Part shown: piece by piece, positions 54,826 to 64,000 of the stretch
How the letters are laid out: each line of letters opens with the position of its first letter
How positions within the stretch are numbered: position 1 is the first letter of the stretch
Assembly: GCF_038592985.1 (NCBI RefSeq)
Contig: NZ_CP151951.1
Location: forward strand, 1,727,001-1,791,000
Origin: Paenibacillus sp. FSL R10-2782
GTDB taxonomy: Bacteria; Bacillota; Bacilli; Paenibacillales; Paenibacillaceae
DNA: 64,000 bases
Direction of reading: 5' to 3'
Translations under genes and position numbers: made by a program
The notes under the pieces: model-generated
Databases searched by the model: none
Told to the model about the DNA's origin: nothing
Seen by the model: the letters and a program-made list of their open reading frames with translations, nothing else

Positions 54826-56181
54826 TTGGAAGGTCATACCGAGTTTCATTGGGGATTGCTAACGGTGAATCTTCTTTTGGTACTGCTGCTCGTCTTTCTG
54901 AACGGTGTATTTGTGGCGGCGGAATTTTCGCTGGTCAAAATGCGCCAATCCCGATTGACGCAGCTCCAAAGTGAGGGGCATCGGATGGCAGGCTATGCGT
55001 TAAAGGTAAACCAGAAGCTGGATGCGTATTTGTCCGCCACCCAATTAGGCATTACGCTGGCTTCATTGGGCTTGGGCTGGATTGGTGAACCAGCAATATC
55101 CGGCTACCTGATCGAGCCACTCATGCACAAACTCGGTGTAACTGACAGTACACTGATTACAACGGTATCCGTTGTCGTCGGATTTTGCGTGATTACCTTT
55201 TTGCATATTGTACTGGGTGAGCTGGCTCCAAAGTCTTTGGCGATCCAGAAAACCGAAGGTGTGGCCTTGTTTTTATCCGCTCCTTTGCTGCTTTTTTACA
55301 AGATCTTTTTGCCCGTCATCTGGGTGCTGAACGCTGCTGCCAATTTGTTATTACGGGCGTTCGGTATCCAGCCTGCAAGTGAAGCGGAAGCGGCGCATTC
55401 GGAGGAAGAGATCCGTATCTTGATGAATCAGAGCGCCAAAAGCGGTGTTATTGATAAAGACGAAATCAAGCTGATGGACAATATTTTTGATTTTTCCGAT
55501 TTGCTGGCCCGTGAAATTATGCTTCCACGTACGGATATGGACTGCTTGTATACGAATTTATCGTATAAGGAAAATCTGAAAATCATTAGTGATACCAAGC
55601 ATTCTCGCTACCCGGTAGCGGTTGAGGATAAGGACCAGATTATCGGCTTTGTTCATATTACAGATTTTCTGTTGGCAGAGCAGGGCGAGCAATTGGATCT
55701 GGCCTCGGTGGTACGTCCTATTTTGAATGTGCCAGAATCTATGGAAGTGAGTCACGTACTGCGTCTTATGCAGAAAAAGCATTCCCAGATGACTCTCGTG
55801 GTCGATGAGTACGGCGGAACAGCCGGGCTGCTGACAGCGGAGGAAATATTGGAGGAAATCGTCGGGGATCTCTACGATGAATTTGAGGATGAACGCCCGA
55901 GCGTGGAGATTAAGGATAATCTCATTTCGGTGGATGGCCGTATGCTCATTGAGGATGTTAACGATCTGACCGGGGTGAACATTGAAGACGACGAAGTGGA
56001 TTCCATCGGGGGCTGGCTGTTTAAAGAACTGGAGGGCAGCCCGGTGAAGGGGAAAAAGATTGAGTTCTATAACCTGACCTTTGAGGTGGAGGAAGCGACA
56101 AGGCTTCGTATTATGAGAGTGAGGATTCACCGCAAGCCCGACCCTGTGATCGAAGATGAACTTTCCGCCGATGAGTCCTGA
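54826..56181 (+). CDS. CNNM/hemolysin C-type membrane protein with CBS domains
   Basis: A 451-residue protein: N-terminal DUF21/CNNM membrane domain (about 10-190) with AAEFSLVKMRQSRL and GLGWIGEPAISG, a CBS pair (about 205-325) with MLPRTDMDCL and VVDEYGGTAGLLTAEEILEEIVGD (in parts), and a C-terminal CorC/HlyC transporter-associated domain. Relatives (YhdP, CorC) affect magnesium or other ion handling. TTG at 54826 after GGGGAG is favoured; an ATG at 54787 would lie inside repeat element B. Confidence 0.92.
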   Translation: MEGHTEFHWGLLTVNLLLVLLLVFLNGVFVAAEFSLVKMRQSRLTQLQSEGHRMAGYALKVNQKLDAYLSATQLGITLASLGLGWIGEPAISGYLIEPLMHKLGVTDSTLITTVSVVVGFCVITFLHIVLGELAPKSLAIQKTEGVALFLSAPLLLFYKIFLPVIWVLNAAANLLLRAFGIQPASEAEAAHSEEEIRILMNQSAKSGVIDKDEIKLMDNIFDFSDLLAREIMLPRTDMDCLYTNLSYKENLKIISDTKHSRYPVAVEDKDQIIGFVHITDFLLAEQGEQLDLASVVRPILNVPESMEVSHVLRLMQKKHSQMTLVVDEYGGTAGLLTAEEILEEIVGDLYDEFEDERPSVEIKDNLISVDGRMLIEDVNDLTGVNIEDDEVDSIGGWLFKELEGSPVKGKKIEFYNLTFEVEEATRLRIMRVRIHRKPDPVIEDELSADES

Positions 56182-56239
56182 TCCATAGATATTGGTTAGG
56201 GTCGGTTCCGGTATGAAAGCTATTATAGAGTGTAAAAGC

Positions 56240-56287
56240 AAGAGCCTTTATTTCCACGTTATCGTGGTTTTGAAGGTTCTTTTTTTA
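56240..56287 (+). terminator. Terminator after the CNNM-type gene
   Basis: AAGAGCCTT and AAGGTTCTT form the outer stem and CCACG/CGTGG the inner stem, followed by TTTTTTT. Confidence 0.85.
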
Positions 56288-56372
56288 TCTGTAATTTTGT
56301 GTTCGAGACTTGGGCCATGCAGCATATGATGAATAGTAAAGCAGATGGATCAACTAAAGGAGGTCCCGGCCC

Positions 56373-56597
56373 GTGAAATTTCCACAGCAAGGTGAGTTTG
56401 CCCCGTTTGTCGGTCCGTTCGATCCGTGCCCGCCCGTTTTGTGCAAAACCTTTGTGCTACCACCGAACCTGTTTGTACAATTTCAGCCCCCAGGTCTGCC
56501 TCAATTCAGTCCGGAGGAGGCGCTGAGGAAGGGAACGCTGTGGCCCTTATTGTACAGCCCTTATGACTGTAGGAGAAACCAGGGGGGAGGCGAGTAA
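56373..56597 (+). CDS. cotJA: Spore coat protein CotJA
   Basis: A 74-residue CotJA. It is Pro/Phe-rich with PFVGPFDPCPPVLCKTFVLP and the ending SPEEALRKGTLWPLLYSPY, typical of the family. GTG start at 56373 follows AAAGGAGG. First gene of cotJABC, which in B. subtilis is mother-cell (SigE) expressed; I did not find a clear SigE promoter. Confidence 0.93.
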   Translation: MKFPQQGEFAPFVGPFDPCPPVLCKTFVLPPNLFVQFQPPGLPQFSPEEALRKGTLWPLLYSPYDCRRNQGGGE

Positions 56598-56598
56598 A

Positions 56599-57033
56599 AT
56601 GGATTATCCAAATCAAGGTCAGGCCCAAAACCAACCTCAGCATCGAAACCAGATTGAGAACCAGCAGCAGAGCCCGTACCAAAGCCCCTATGCAAACCCG
56701 TATCAACAGCAAGACCATACTGAGGGCTACAATCAGAACGACAGAAACCCGTACCAAGGCTATGCGCCTCAGACCAAGCCGGGTAATGCACAGTTTTATG
56801 CGCTGCTGGAGAAGCTGCAGACGGTGGATTTTGTATTGGTGGAACTGAATTTGTATCTCAATACACACCCAGATGATTTACAGGCTATCGAACAGTTCAA
56901 TAAGCTGACGCAGGAAAGGACGGGGATTGCCAATGAGTACCAGATCCTGTACGGACCTCTGCAAAATTTTGGCCGTGCCTATTCCAAGTACCCTTGGGAA
57001 TGGAGCCAATCCCCTTGGCCGTGGCAGGTATAG
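56599..57033 (+). CDS. cotJB: Spore coat protein CotJB with Gln/Asn-rich extension
   Basis: A 144-residue protein. The C-terminal 75 residues are CotJB (FYALLEKLQTVDFVLVELNLYLNTHPDD, in parts, and WEWSQSPWPWQV). The first 65 residues are a low-complexity Gln/Asn/Pro/Tyr-rich extension (QAQNQPQHRNQ, SPYQSPYANPYQQQ) not found in the roughly 87-residue B. subtilis CotJB. ATG at 56599 is one base after the cotJA stop, behind GGGGGGAGG. Confidence 0.92.
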   Translation: MDYPNQGQAQNQPQHRNQIENQQQSPYQSPYANPYQQQDHTEGYNQNDRNPYQGYAPQTKPGNAQFYALLEKLQTVDFVLVELNLYLNTHPDDLQAIEQFNKLTQERTGIANEYQILYGPLQNFGRAYSKYPWEWSQSPWPWQV

Positions 57034-57066
57034 GTAGGTACAACCTTTTATAAAGGAGGAACATGA

Positions 57067-57636
57067 ATGTGGGTATATGAGAAAAAGCTGCAATATCCCG
57101 TACGTGTCAGCAAATGTGATCCTCATATGGCCAAACTGCTCATGGAGCAGTATGGCGGGGCGGATGGCGAGCTGGCGGCGGCTTTGCGGTATCTGAATCA
57201 GCGGTATACGATTCCCGATAAGGTGATCGGCGTACTTAATGATATAGGTACGGAAGAATTTGCGCACCTCGAAATGATTGCGACTATGATTTACAAGCTG
57301 ACCAAGGATGCGAGTGTAGAGCAAATGAAGGCGGCGGGGCTGGGAGAATATTATGCGGCACATGATCATGCGCTGTATTATCAAAGCGCAGGCGGAGTTC
57401 CTTTTTCAGCGACCTATTTTCAAGCCAAGGGCGATCCAATCGCGGATTTGTATGAGGATATTGCGGCAGAGGAAAAGGCGAGAGCTACATATCAGTGGCT
57501 GATTGATTTGACAGATGACGTGGATTTGCAGGATAGTCTGAAGTTTCTGCGTGAGCGCGAAATCATCCATTCGCTCCGTTTCCATGAGTCTGTGGAAATT
57601 TTGAAGGGGGAACGAGACCGGAAGAAAGTGTTCTAA
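57067..57636 (+). CDS. cotJC: Spore coat protein CotJC, manganese-catalase-like
   Basis: A 189-residue CotJC of the di-manganese catalase fold. Metal-site parts are AALRYLNQRY, IGTEEFAHLEMIA and DIAAEEKARATYQW, with the expected Glu and His. It is a coat component that may remove peroxide. ATG at 57067 follows AAAGGAGG. It completes cotJABC and is followed by a terminator. Confidence 0.95.
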   Translation: MWVYEKKLQYPVRVSKCDPHMAKLLMEQYGGADGELAAALRYLNQRYTIPDKVIGVLNDIGTEEFAHLEMIATMIYKLTKDASVEQMKAAGLGEYYAAHDHALYYQSAGGVPFSATYFQAKGDPIADLYEDIAAEEKARATYQWLIDLTDDVDLQDSLKFLREREIIHSLRFHESVEILKGERDRKKVF

Positions 57637-57649
57637 AGGGAGTATTGTG

Positions 57650-57690
57650 AATGTCTCTTGGTGAGCTAAAGCTTGCAGGAGACATTTTTC
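57650..57690 (+). terminator. Terminator of cotJABC
   Basis: ATGTCTC and GAGACAT pair, with inner AGCT/AGCT, followed by TTTTTCTTTT. Confidence 0.85.
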
Positions 57691-57828
57691 TTTTGAAAAA
57701 CTGTAATTTTTGCGAAGGGCACCTCAGCCTGGAAACACCCTTCATATTGTCTTGTTTATATAGGTGAACAGAAATGATCTCGGGAAACAGATCAGGAAGG
57801 GAGTGAGCCAGTTGCAGATCATGACATC

Positions 57829-58806
<978 letters not shown>

Positions 58807-58854
58807 GTGAATCCTCCTTATGTTATAAATCTGGTGTGCTTCATACGTGGTGAC

Positions 58855-59832
58855 TCAACGAAAATGTATGGAAAGCGGAAGTAGAGGGGAAAGCCATACT
58901 TTTCCAAATGTAGGCTGCCTTTTGGGGGTGCCCGTTTTTTGTTGCTGTACATAGGCGTCAAAGCCAGCGAGATCGCCTGAATAAATGTTGTAAACGGATT
59001 GCAATTGCTCGATTGCTTTGGGTAAATGATTCATTTGCCCCGGTGGTAGCATGGAGGCCGCATGGCCTGATTCCCATTGGATTTTTAATAATCGCAGCCA
59101 GCCCAGACTGCTCGCTCTTCTTGCTTGCTGAACCTCCGAAGGAAACTGTGAGTTCTCTGAGGAAGGGGAGGAATTGCCCTGATTTTTGATCCAATGCATC
59201 AGATGCTGTCCATGCTCCAAAAGGTGAAGGGCGCGTTCAATTTGATGGTAGAGTCTCTGTGAATTCTGATGCACATCCTTGTACAGGTGGGTGGAAGGGT
59301 CGACGGACAGAAGAAATTGGAAGCGGATGATTTGTTCGAATAAGAGGGACATTGCCGTTTCCAGTGCATCTATGGAAGTAGAAATTTCGGACAGGACACT
59401 CCTGTATTCCCGGCGGAGCTGAATGTCTTCATGGAATATGGATATAAGGGTGTTCCAATGATTCCCGATTTCCATTTGGAAAAGGAGCGATGTCTCCAAT
59501 TGCTGGAGTATAGAATGATTCAATTGCAGCCACAAGGGAGAGGAGCTGTTTTCGTTTGTTTTGTCCGACAAAAAGGAAACCATCCGGCTTTGGGATTTGG
59601 CTAATGCGGCTAAACCTGTGTTGAGATGGGCTGCGGCTCGCAAAAGCTGGAGGGCGTAAGGTTCATTTGGCAGCTTGCTGCTAAGCCCTTTATTCTTCAT
59701 TACATTCAGAATCTCCGCGGCATTCCCAATGGTCTGTTTTGCTGCATGAATGGTGACCACCACCCTTTTTCGGACACGACCGCCCGTTGGGACCAGAGTC
59801 AGGGCCGTGGTAAGAGCTGCTATCTCCATCAA
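58855..59832 (-). CDS. Helical spore-surface protein part, out of frame with its N-terminal domain
   Basis: A 325-residue frame, all helical and soluble, rich in Leu/Gln (LHLLEHGQHLMHWIKNQG, ALAKSQSRMVSFLSDK). No family is recognised. It starts with TTG-ATG at 59832, inside the preceding gene (59690-60109), which carries the shared N-terminal domain. GGAGG lies 12-15 bases upstream, so separate translation is possible. But the overlap of 143 bases and the odd tail of the upstream frame suggest one gene split by a frameshift. Confidence 0.6.
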   Translation of the reverse strand: MMEIAALTTALTLVPTGGRVRKRVVVTIHAAKQTIGNAAEILNVMKNKGLSSKLPNEPYALQLLRAAAHLNTGLAALAKSQSRMVSFLSDKTNENSSSPLWLQLNHSILQQLETSLLFQMEIGNHWNTLISIFHEDIQLRREYRSVLSEISTSIDALETAMSLLFEQIIRFQFLLSVDPSTHLYKDVHQNSQRLYHQIERALHLLEHGQHLMHWIKNQGNSSPSSENSQFPSEVQQARRASSLGWLRLLKIQWESGHAASMLPPGQMNHLPKAIEQLQSVYNIYSGDLAGFDAYVQQQKTGTPKRQPTFGKVWLSPLLPLSIHFR

Positions 59833-60109
59833 GTAGTAATACGTCCTCCAGCTTGTGCTGAAGCAGAATCTGGTTGTTCACCACCCCCCGCAATACTCGT
59901 TCCACGCTTCGATTCAATTGCAGGATATCTTGCAGACAGACATCCTCATCGTTTACAAAACGTTGTATTTTTTCACCTTCAGCATGAAGTATGTTGGACA
60001 GGCCCAATTCCTCCAGAGCAATGGATGCGAGTATCATATGAATAACTTCTTTTCTCGTTAGAGAGATGAGGGGATTGATGTCGGGAATACCAGGCATAGA
60101 CAAGTGCAA
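59690..60109 (-). CDS. N-terminal spore-surface domain, probably frameshifted
   Basis: A 139-residue frame. Residues 12-95 match the N-terminal domain of the two collagen-like proteins (IALEELGLSNILHAEGEKIQ, LQHKLEDVLLLD). The last 43 residues (HGPDSGPNGRSCPKKGGG and on, ending DSECNEE) are unlike the family. Joining this domain to the frame at 58855-59832, for example at the A5 run near 59765 (CCGAAAAAGGG on the minus strand), would give a continuous protein of about 420 residues. ATG at 60109 is preceded by GGGAGAG. Confidence 0.65.
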   Translation of the reverse strand: MHLSMPGIPDINPLISLTRKEVIHMILASIALEELGLSNILHAEGEKIQRFVNDEDVCLQDILQLNRSVERVLRGVVNNQILLQHKLEDVLLLDGDSSSYHGPDSGPNGRSCPKKGGGHHSCSKTDHWECRGDSECNEE

Positions 60110-60184
60110 TCTCTCCCTTCACTCCGAATTTGCATCATGGCTATGGTCAGCTGCATGGAATGCCACACCTGGTCCCTGTCTTCC

Positions 60185-61258
60185 TCATCCCTGTTGTAGC
60201 TGTGAGAAATACTGTTCATTATATAAAACGCTGGGATGAGTAGGATGGTGCAACTGGGACATACGGTGATGAAACTTTGCTTTATCAATGTCACCCATCC
60301 GGTCGTAGCACAGACATAATTGCAAGTGGGGGAGCCAGGTGGAATAGGACGAATTGGTTAAAGCCATCGCATCTTGTGGTGGCTCGATCAGCGTAGCCTG
60401 ACGGAACCAGTAAATGGCTTGAGCATATTGCTCCGCTTCAATGAACAAATTGCCAAAGGCACAGCAAAACTGGGCGCGTGGTGTATCGAGATTAAGCGTG
60501 CGAAGCAGAGCCATGCGTTGCTCCTGTTTTTGACCTTGTCGGCCGTAGCAATCTGCAAGCTTAAAGCAAGCACCAATCCGATCCTCAATCCATCCCTGAT
60601 TCAGATTTAGATAATGTTCGTACTGCTGTATAGCTTCTACTGTCCGTCCGTTGTCATACAGTTCATTGCCAAAATAGTAGTGATCTCGCTCAGAAAATGC
60701 GGTACCCTGCTCCTGGTGCTGGAGATAAATATGTAAATTACGGTCAGTGTAGGCACGTGTCTTTTTATGAGTCACCGCCATATTGCTGTGAAAGGTGCTT
60801 CCGGTTACATGCAGGAATTCATGTACAAATCCAATCCATCTGAAATGGCGGTCCCGGCGCACAATCCGGTTTCTTTTGAGCTTATGTAGCGGTTGACCTT
60901 GTTCATCTACGGACAGCACATAATCCATCGTAATGCTGTCATAGGAGAGGCTGGCCTGCTTTTTCCAGTCGAGAAATGCCAGTCGGTCTTGTTCTTCCAG
61001 AATGTCATCTGCATCCAGCCAAAATTGATAGTCCTGTGTTGCCTGATCAAATGCATAGTTACGGGCTGCGGAAAAATCATCGCACCATTCAAAATCGTAT
61101 ATCCGGGCATTAAACGACGCAGCCACCTCTTGGGTGCGGTCGGTAGAGCCAGTATCGACAATAATGATTTCATCCACCAGATCATGGACTGATTTGAGGC
61201 AGGTGTGAAGTGCTTCTTCTTCATTTTTGACAATCATGCATAAGCTGACGGTTACCAT
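60185..61258 (-). CDS. Family 2 glycosyltransferase with TPR-like tail
   Basis: A 357-residue protein. The N-terminal GT-A domain (about 1-225) has VSLCMIVKNEEEALHTCLKS, EIIIVDTGSTDRTQEVA and the DxD-like WLDADD. The C-terminal part (about 230-350) has TPR-type helices (NGRTVEAIQQYEHYLNLNQG, AEQYAQAIYWFRQA). Such proteins glycosylate cell-surface or peptide substrates (SunS group). ATG at 61258 is chosen because GGGAGGG is upstream. It lies between collagen-like genes, the likely substrates. Confidence 0.92.
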   Translation of the reverse strand: MVTVSLCMIVKNEEEALHTCLKSVHDLVDEIIIVDTGSTDRTQEVAASFNARIYDFEWCDDFSAARNYAFDQATQDYQFWLDADDILEEQDRLAFLDWKKQASLSYDSITMDYVLSVDEQGQPLHKLKRNRIVRRDRHFRWIGFVHEFLHVTGSTFHSNMAVTHKKTRAYTDRNLHIYLQHQEQGTAFSERDHYYFGNELYDNGRTVEAIQQYEHYLNLNQGWIEDRIGACFKLADCYGRQGQKQEQRMALLRTLNLDTPRAQFCCAFGNLFIEAEQYAQAIYWFRQATLIEPPQDAMALTNSSYSTWLPHLQLCLCYDRMGDIDKAKFHHRMSQLHHPTHPSVLYNEQYFSQLQQG

Positions 61259-61424
61259 GCTCTTTGTCCCTCCCAAAAAACTTGGTGTGATTCCCATTTT
61301 ATTAGGATAGCTTGCTCATTATGTAGGAATTTAGGTTGAACCATTGATGGGTATGGTGATGATCATAAATGGAGTAGCGCTCTAATAGATTAGAAAATCA
61401 AAGTCTGATGCAAGGGGGGAAGGC

Positions 61425-62501
61425 ATGAGCCGGCCGTTCATTTCACTGTGCATGATTGTCAAAAATGAGGCGGAACGGATGGAAGCTTGCTTGCAAAGTG
61501 CCAGGGATGTTGTGGATGAGATTATTGTTACGGATACGGGGTCCACGGATGGGACGATAGACATTTGTCGTTCCATGGGGTGTTCTGTTGATTCGTACGA
61601 ATGGGATGACAGCTTTGCAAATGCACGCAATGCGGGAATAGCCCGCGCGACAGGAGAATGGATTTTATGGCTGGATGCGGATGAAGAACTGGATACCGAT
61701 GAGAGTGGACAGTTGCATGAGTTTGTAATGGCGATTCATGCAGATACGGCTGCTTTGAAGGTACTCAATGAAATGGATGGTTTTGTATACAGTTGTCCAC
61801 AAATTCGTTTGTTCCGAAATGACATCGGGTATCAGTTTGTGCGTGATATTCATGAAAGGCTGCAACCTCCAGCGGGAAAACAGGATACCCCGGAAGCCCC
61901 ACTGCTGCCCGTAACGGTACACCATCATGGATATGCAGAGAAGGTCGTAGAGGAGAAGGAAAAGTCAAAGCGGAATATTCGGCTGTTGGAGCGGGAAAAG
62001 GCACAGGCTGAATATGATCCTTGGTGTGATTACCATTTGGCGAGTGAATACAGCCGTTTGCAGCAATGGGAGCGGGCTTTTGAACTGATCAATTTGGCGG
62101 TTACCGGTTTTCTGGAACAGGGAAAGCTGCCACCCGCGCTTGTTTACAAGCTAAAATACGATACCTTAATTCGTCACGGAAGCCTGAAGGGCATATGGCC
62201 GGGAATTGACAAGGTGCTGCAACTGTACCCGGACTATGTAGATTTGTATTTTTATAAAGCATTGTATTTGTTGGATCAGGGGCTATTGCTGGAGGCTTAT
62301 TATGAATTCGAAAAATGTACTCGCATGGGTGATAATTCATGGAAATATGTGACTTTACGAGGAGTCGGCAGTAATTATGCATTGTACTATATGTCTATTT
62401 GTTTGGAGAAAATGGGGCGGCCTGTGGAAGCACAGGCCACCTTGGAGGCTGCTGGAATACGTCGTTCGTTATCGGATCAGGTGTTGACCACCCAGGCTTG
62501 A
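61425..62501 (+). CDS. Family 2 glycosyltransferase with TPR-like tail, second copy
   Basis: A 358-residue paralogue of the divergent transferase at 60185. It has ISLCMIVKNEAERMEACLQS, EIIVTDTGSTDGTID and WLDADEELD, then TPR-like helices (LASEYSRLQQWERAFELINL, ALYLLDQGLLLEAYYEFEKC). ATG follows AAGGGGGGAAGG. It converges on the collagen-like gene at 62511 with a 9-base gap. The substrate is probably a spore-surface glycoprotein. Confidence 0.92.
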   Translation: MSRPFISLCMIVKNEAERMEACLQSARDVVDEIIVTDTGSTDGTIDICRSMGCSVDSYEWDDSFANARNAGIARATGEWILWLDADEELDTDESGQLHEFVMAIHADTAALKVLNEMDGFVYSCPQIRLFRNDIGYQFVRDIHERLQPPAGKQDTPEAPLLPVTVHHHGYAEKVVEEKEKSKRNIRLLEREKAQAEYDPWCDYHLASEYSRLQQWERAFELINLAVTGFLEQGKLPPALVYKLKYDTLIRHGSLKGIWPGIDKVLQLYPDYVDLYFYKALYLLDQGLLLEAYYEFEKCTRMGDNSWKYVTLRGVGSNYALYYMSICLEKMGRPVEAQATLEAAGIRRSLSDQVLTTQA

Positions 62502-62510
62502 ATAACAGAG

Positions 62511-63626
<1,116 letters not shown>

Positions 63627-63712
63627 TTATCGCTTCATCGCAATTATCGTATGCGTCAGAGCAAGCAGGAGGAACGGTTATGAGGCTTCCGCCTGATGGG
63701 AGGCGTCGACTC

Positions 63713-64000
63713 ATGCGTATATTAATCGGCAGCCCGGTGCATCAGAAGCCCGAAATATTAGCTTTATTTCTTCAAGCTTTGGAGCGGCTGGAAGCACCCG
63801 ATGTACTGCCAGATTATTTGTTCGTCGATGATAATGACAATCCAGCCTCAAGCCAATGGCTGGCTGATTTTGCGGACCGGCTTCCGGGACGTGTTTTGCC
63901 CCCGCTGTCAGGCTTGCAGCAATACGAGAACCGAAGCGATGAGCATACCCATTACTGGCCGCCTTCCCTCGTCTGGAAAGTGGCCGGGTTCAAAAATCGT
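63713..64000 (+). CDS. Glycosyltransferase-like protein, N-terminal part
   Basis: A frame running off the right edge. It begins MRILIGSPVHQKPEILALFL and includes YLFVDDNDNPASSQWL, which looks like the nucleotide-sugar site of a family 2-type transferase. GGGAGG lies 8 bases before ATG 63713; another ATG at 63680 with AGGAGG is also possible and would add 11 basic residues. It is divergent from the collagen-like gene and continues the spore glycosylation island. Confidence 0.7.
   Translation, partial: MRILIGSPVHQKPEILALFLQALERLEAPDVLPDYLFVDDNDNPASSQWLADFADRLPGRVLPPLSGLQQYENRSDEHTHYWPPSLVWKVAGFKNR

Overview
The window looks like chromosome of a Paenibacillus of the P. polymyxa group. The evidence is a Firmicute gene set with strong AGGAGG ribosome sites, a cotJABC spore-coat operon, a sufCDSUB operon, YunC, YunD and YfkAB homologues, collagen-like spore-surface proteins and an Sfp-type transferase. 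I see no rRNA, tRNA, CRISPR array or intact insertion sequence.

Region by region. 1-9110: a class I lanthipeptide (nisin/epidermin-like) cluster, more AT-rich than its right flank. It holds the tail of a membrane protein, a divergent LanC, a 50-residue precursor (lanA, 1740-1892), a second LanC, a degenerate response regulator, LanB dehydratase and LanT exporter. 9114-10165: azlCD amino-acid exporter. 10437-18057: a sucrose/fructo-oligosaccharide locus (LacI regulator, fructokinase, two permeases, binding lipoprotein, GH32 hydrolase). 18412-28322: mostly single genes (XRE-cupin regulator, thioesterase, secreted GH43 galactanase, Sfp-type transferase, amidohydrolase, SLH-GH18 protein, DegV, small membrane proteins). 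28720-32504: an IF-3 paralogue divergent from a Fur-box-controlled siderophore uptake operon with a fused permease. 32535-35840: a patchwork accessory stretch with an ArsR regulator, a quinone reductase, an MFS remnant ending in a palindromic repeat element, twin small HTH genes facing an unknown gene across a symmetrical promoter, and a holin-like toxin peptide whose ribosome site lies in a hairpin. 35861-39961: an orphan histidine kinase with a propeller lipoprotein, a VOC protein and an Rrf2 regulator. 40133-49378: YunC, mtnKA methionine salvage, Dps and SUF Fe-S assembly. 49548-56181: two HD-GYP proteins around a 5'-nucleotidase, YfkAB radical SAM protein and a CNNM-type transporter. 56373-64000: spore surface genes: cotJABC, collagen-like proteins sharing one N-terminal domain, and TPR-type glycosyltransferases that probably decorate them.

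The most interesting items are: the lanthipeptide locus with two LanCs, a pseudo-receiver regulator and alternative hairpins between lanA and lanC; a pair of large palindromic repeat elements (33931-34046 and 54726-54800); the symmetrical divergent promoter at 34690-34751; the cryptic toxin at 35589; and a spore collagen/glycosylation island with a probable frameshift near 59760. All functional calls come from reading motifs by eye; no database search was made.
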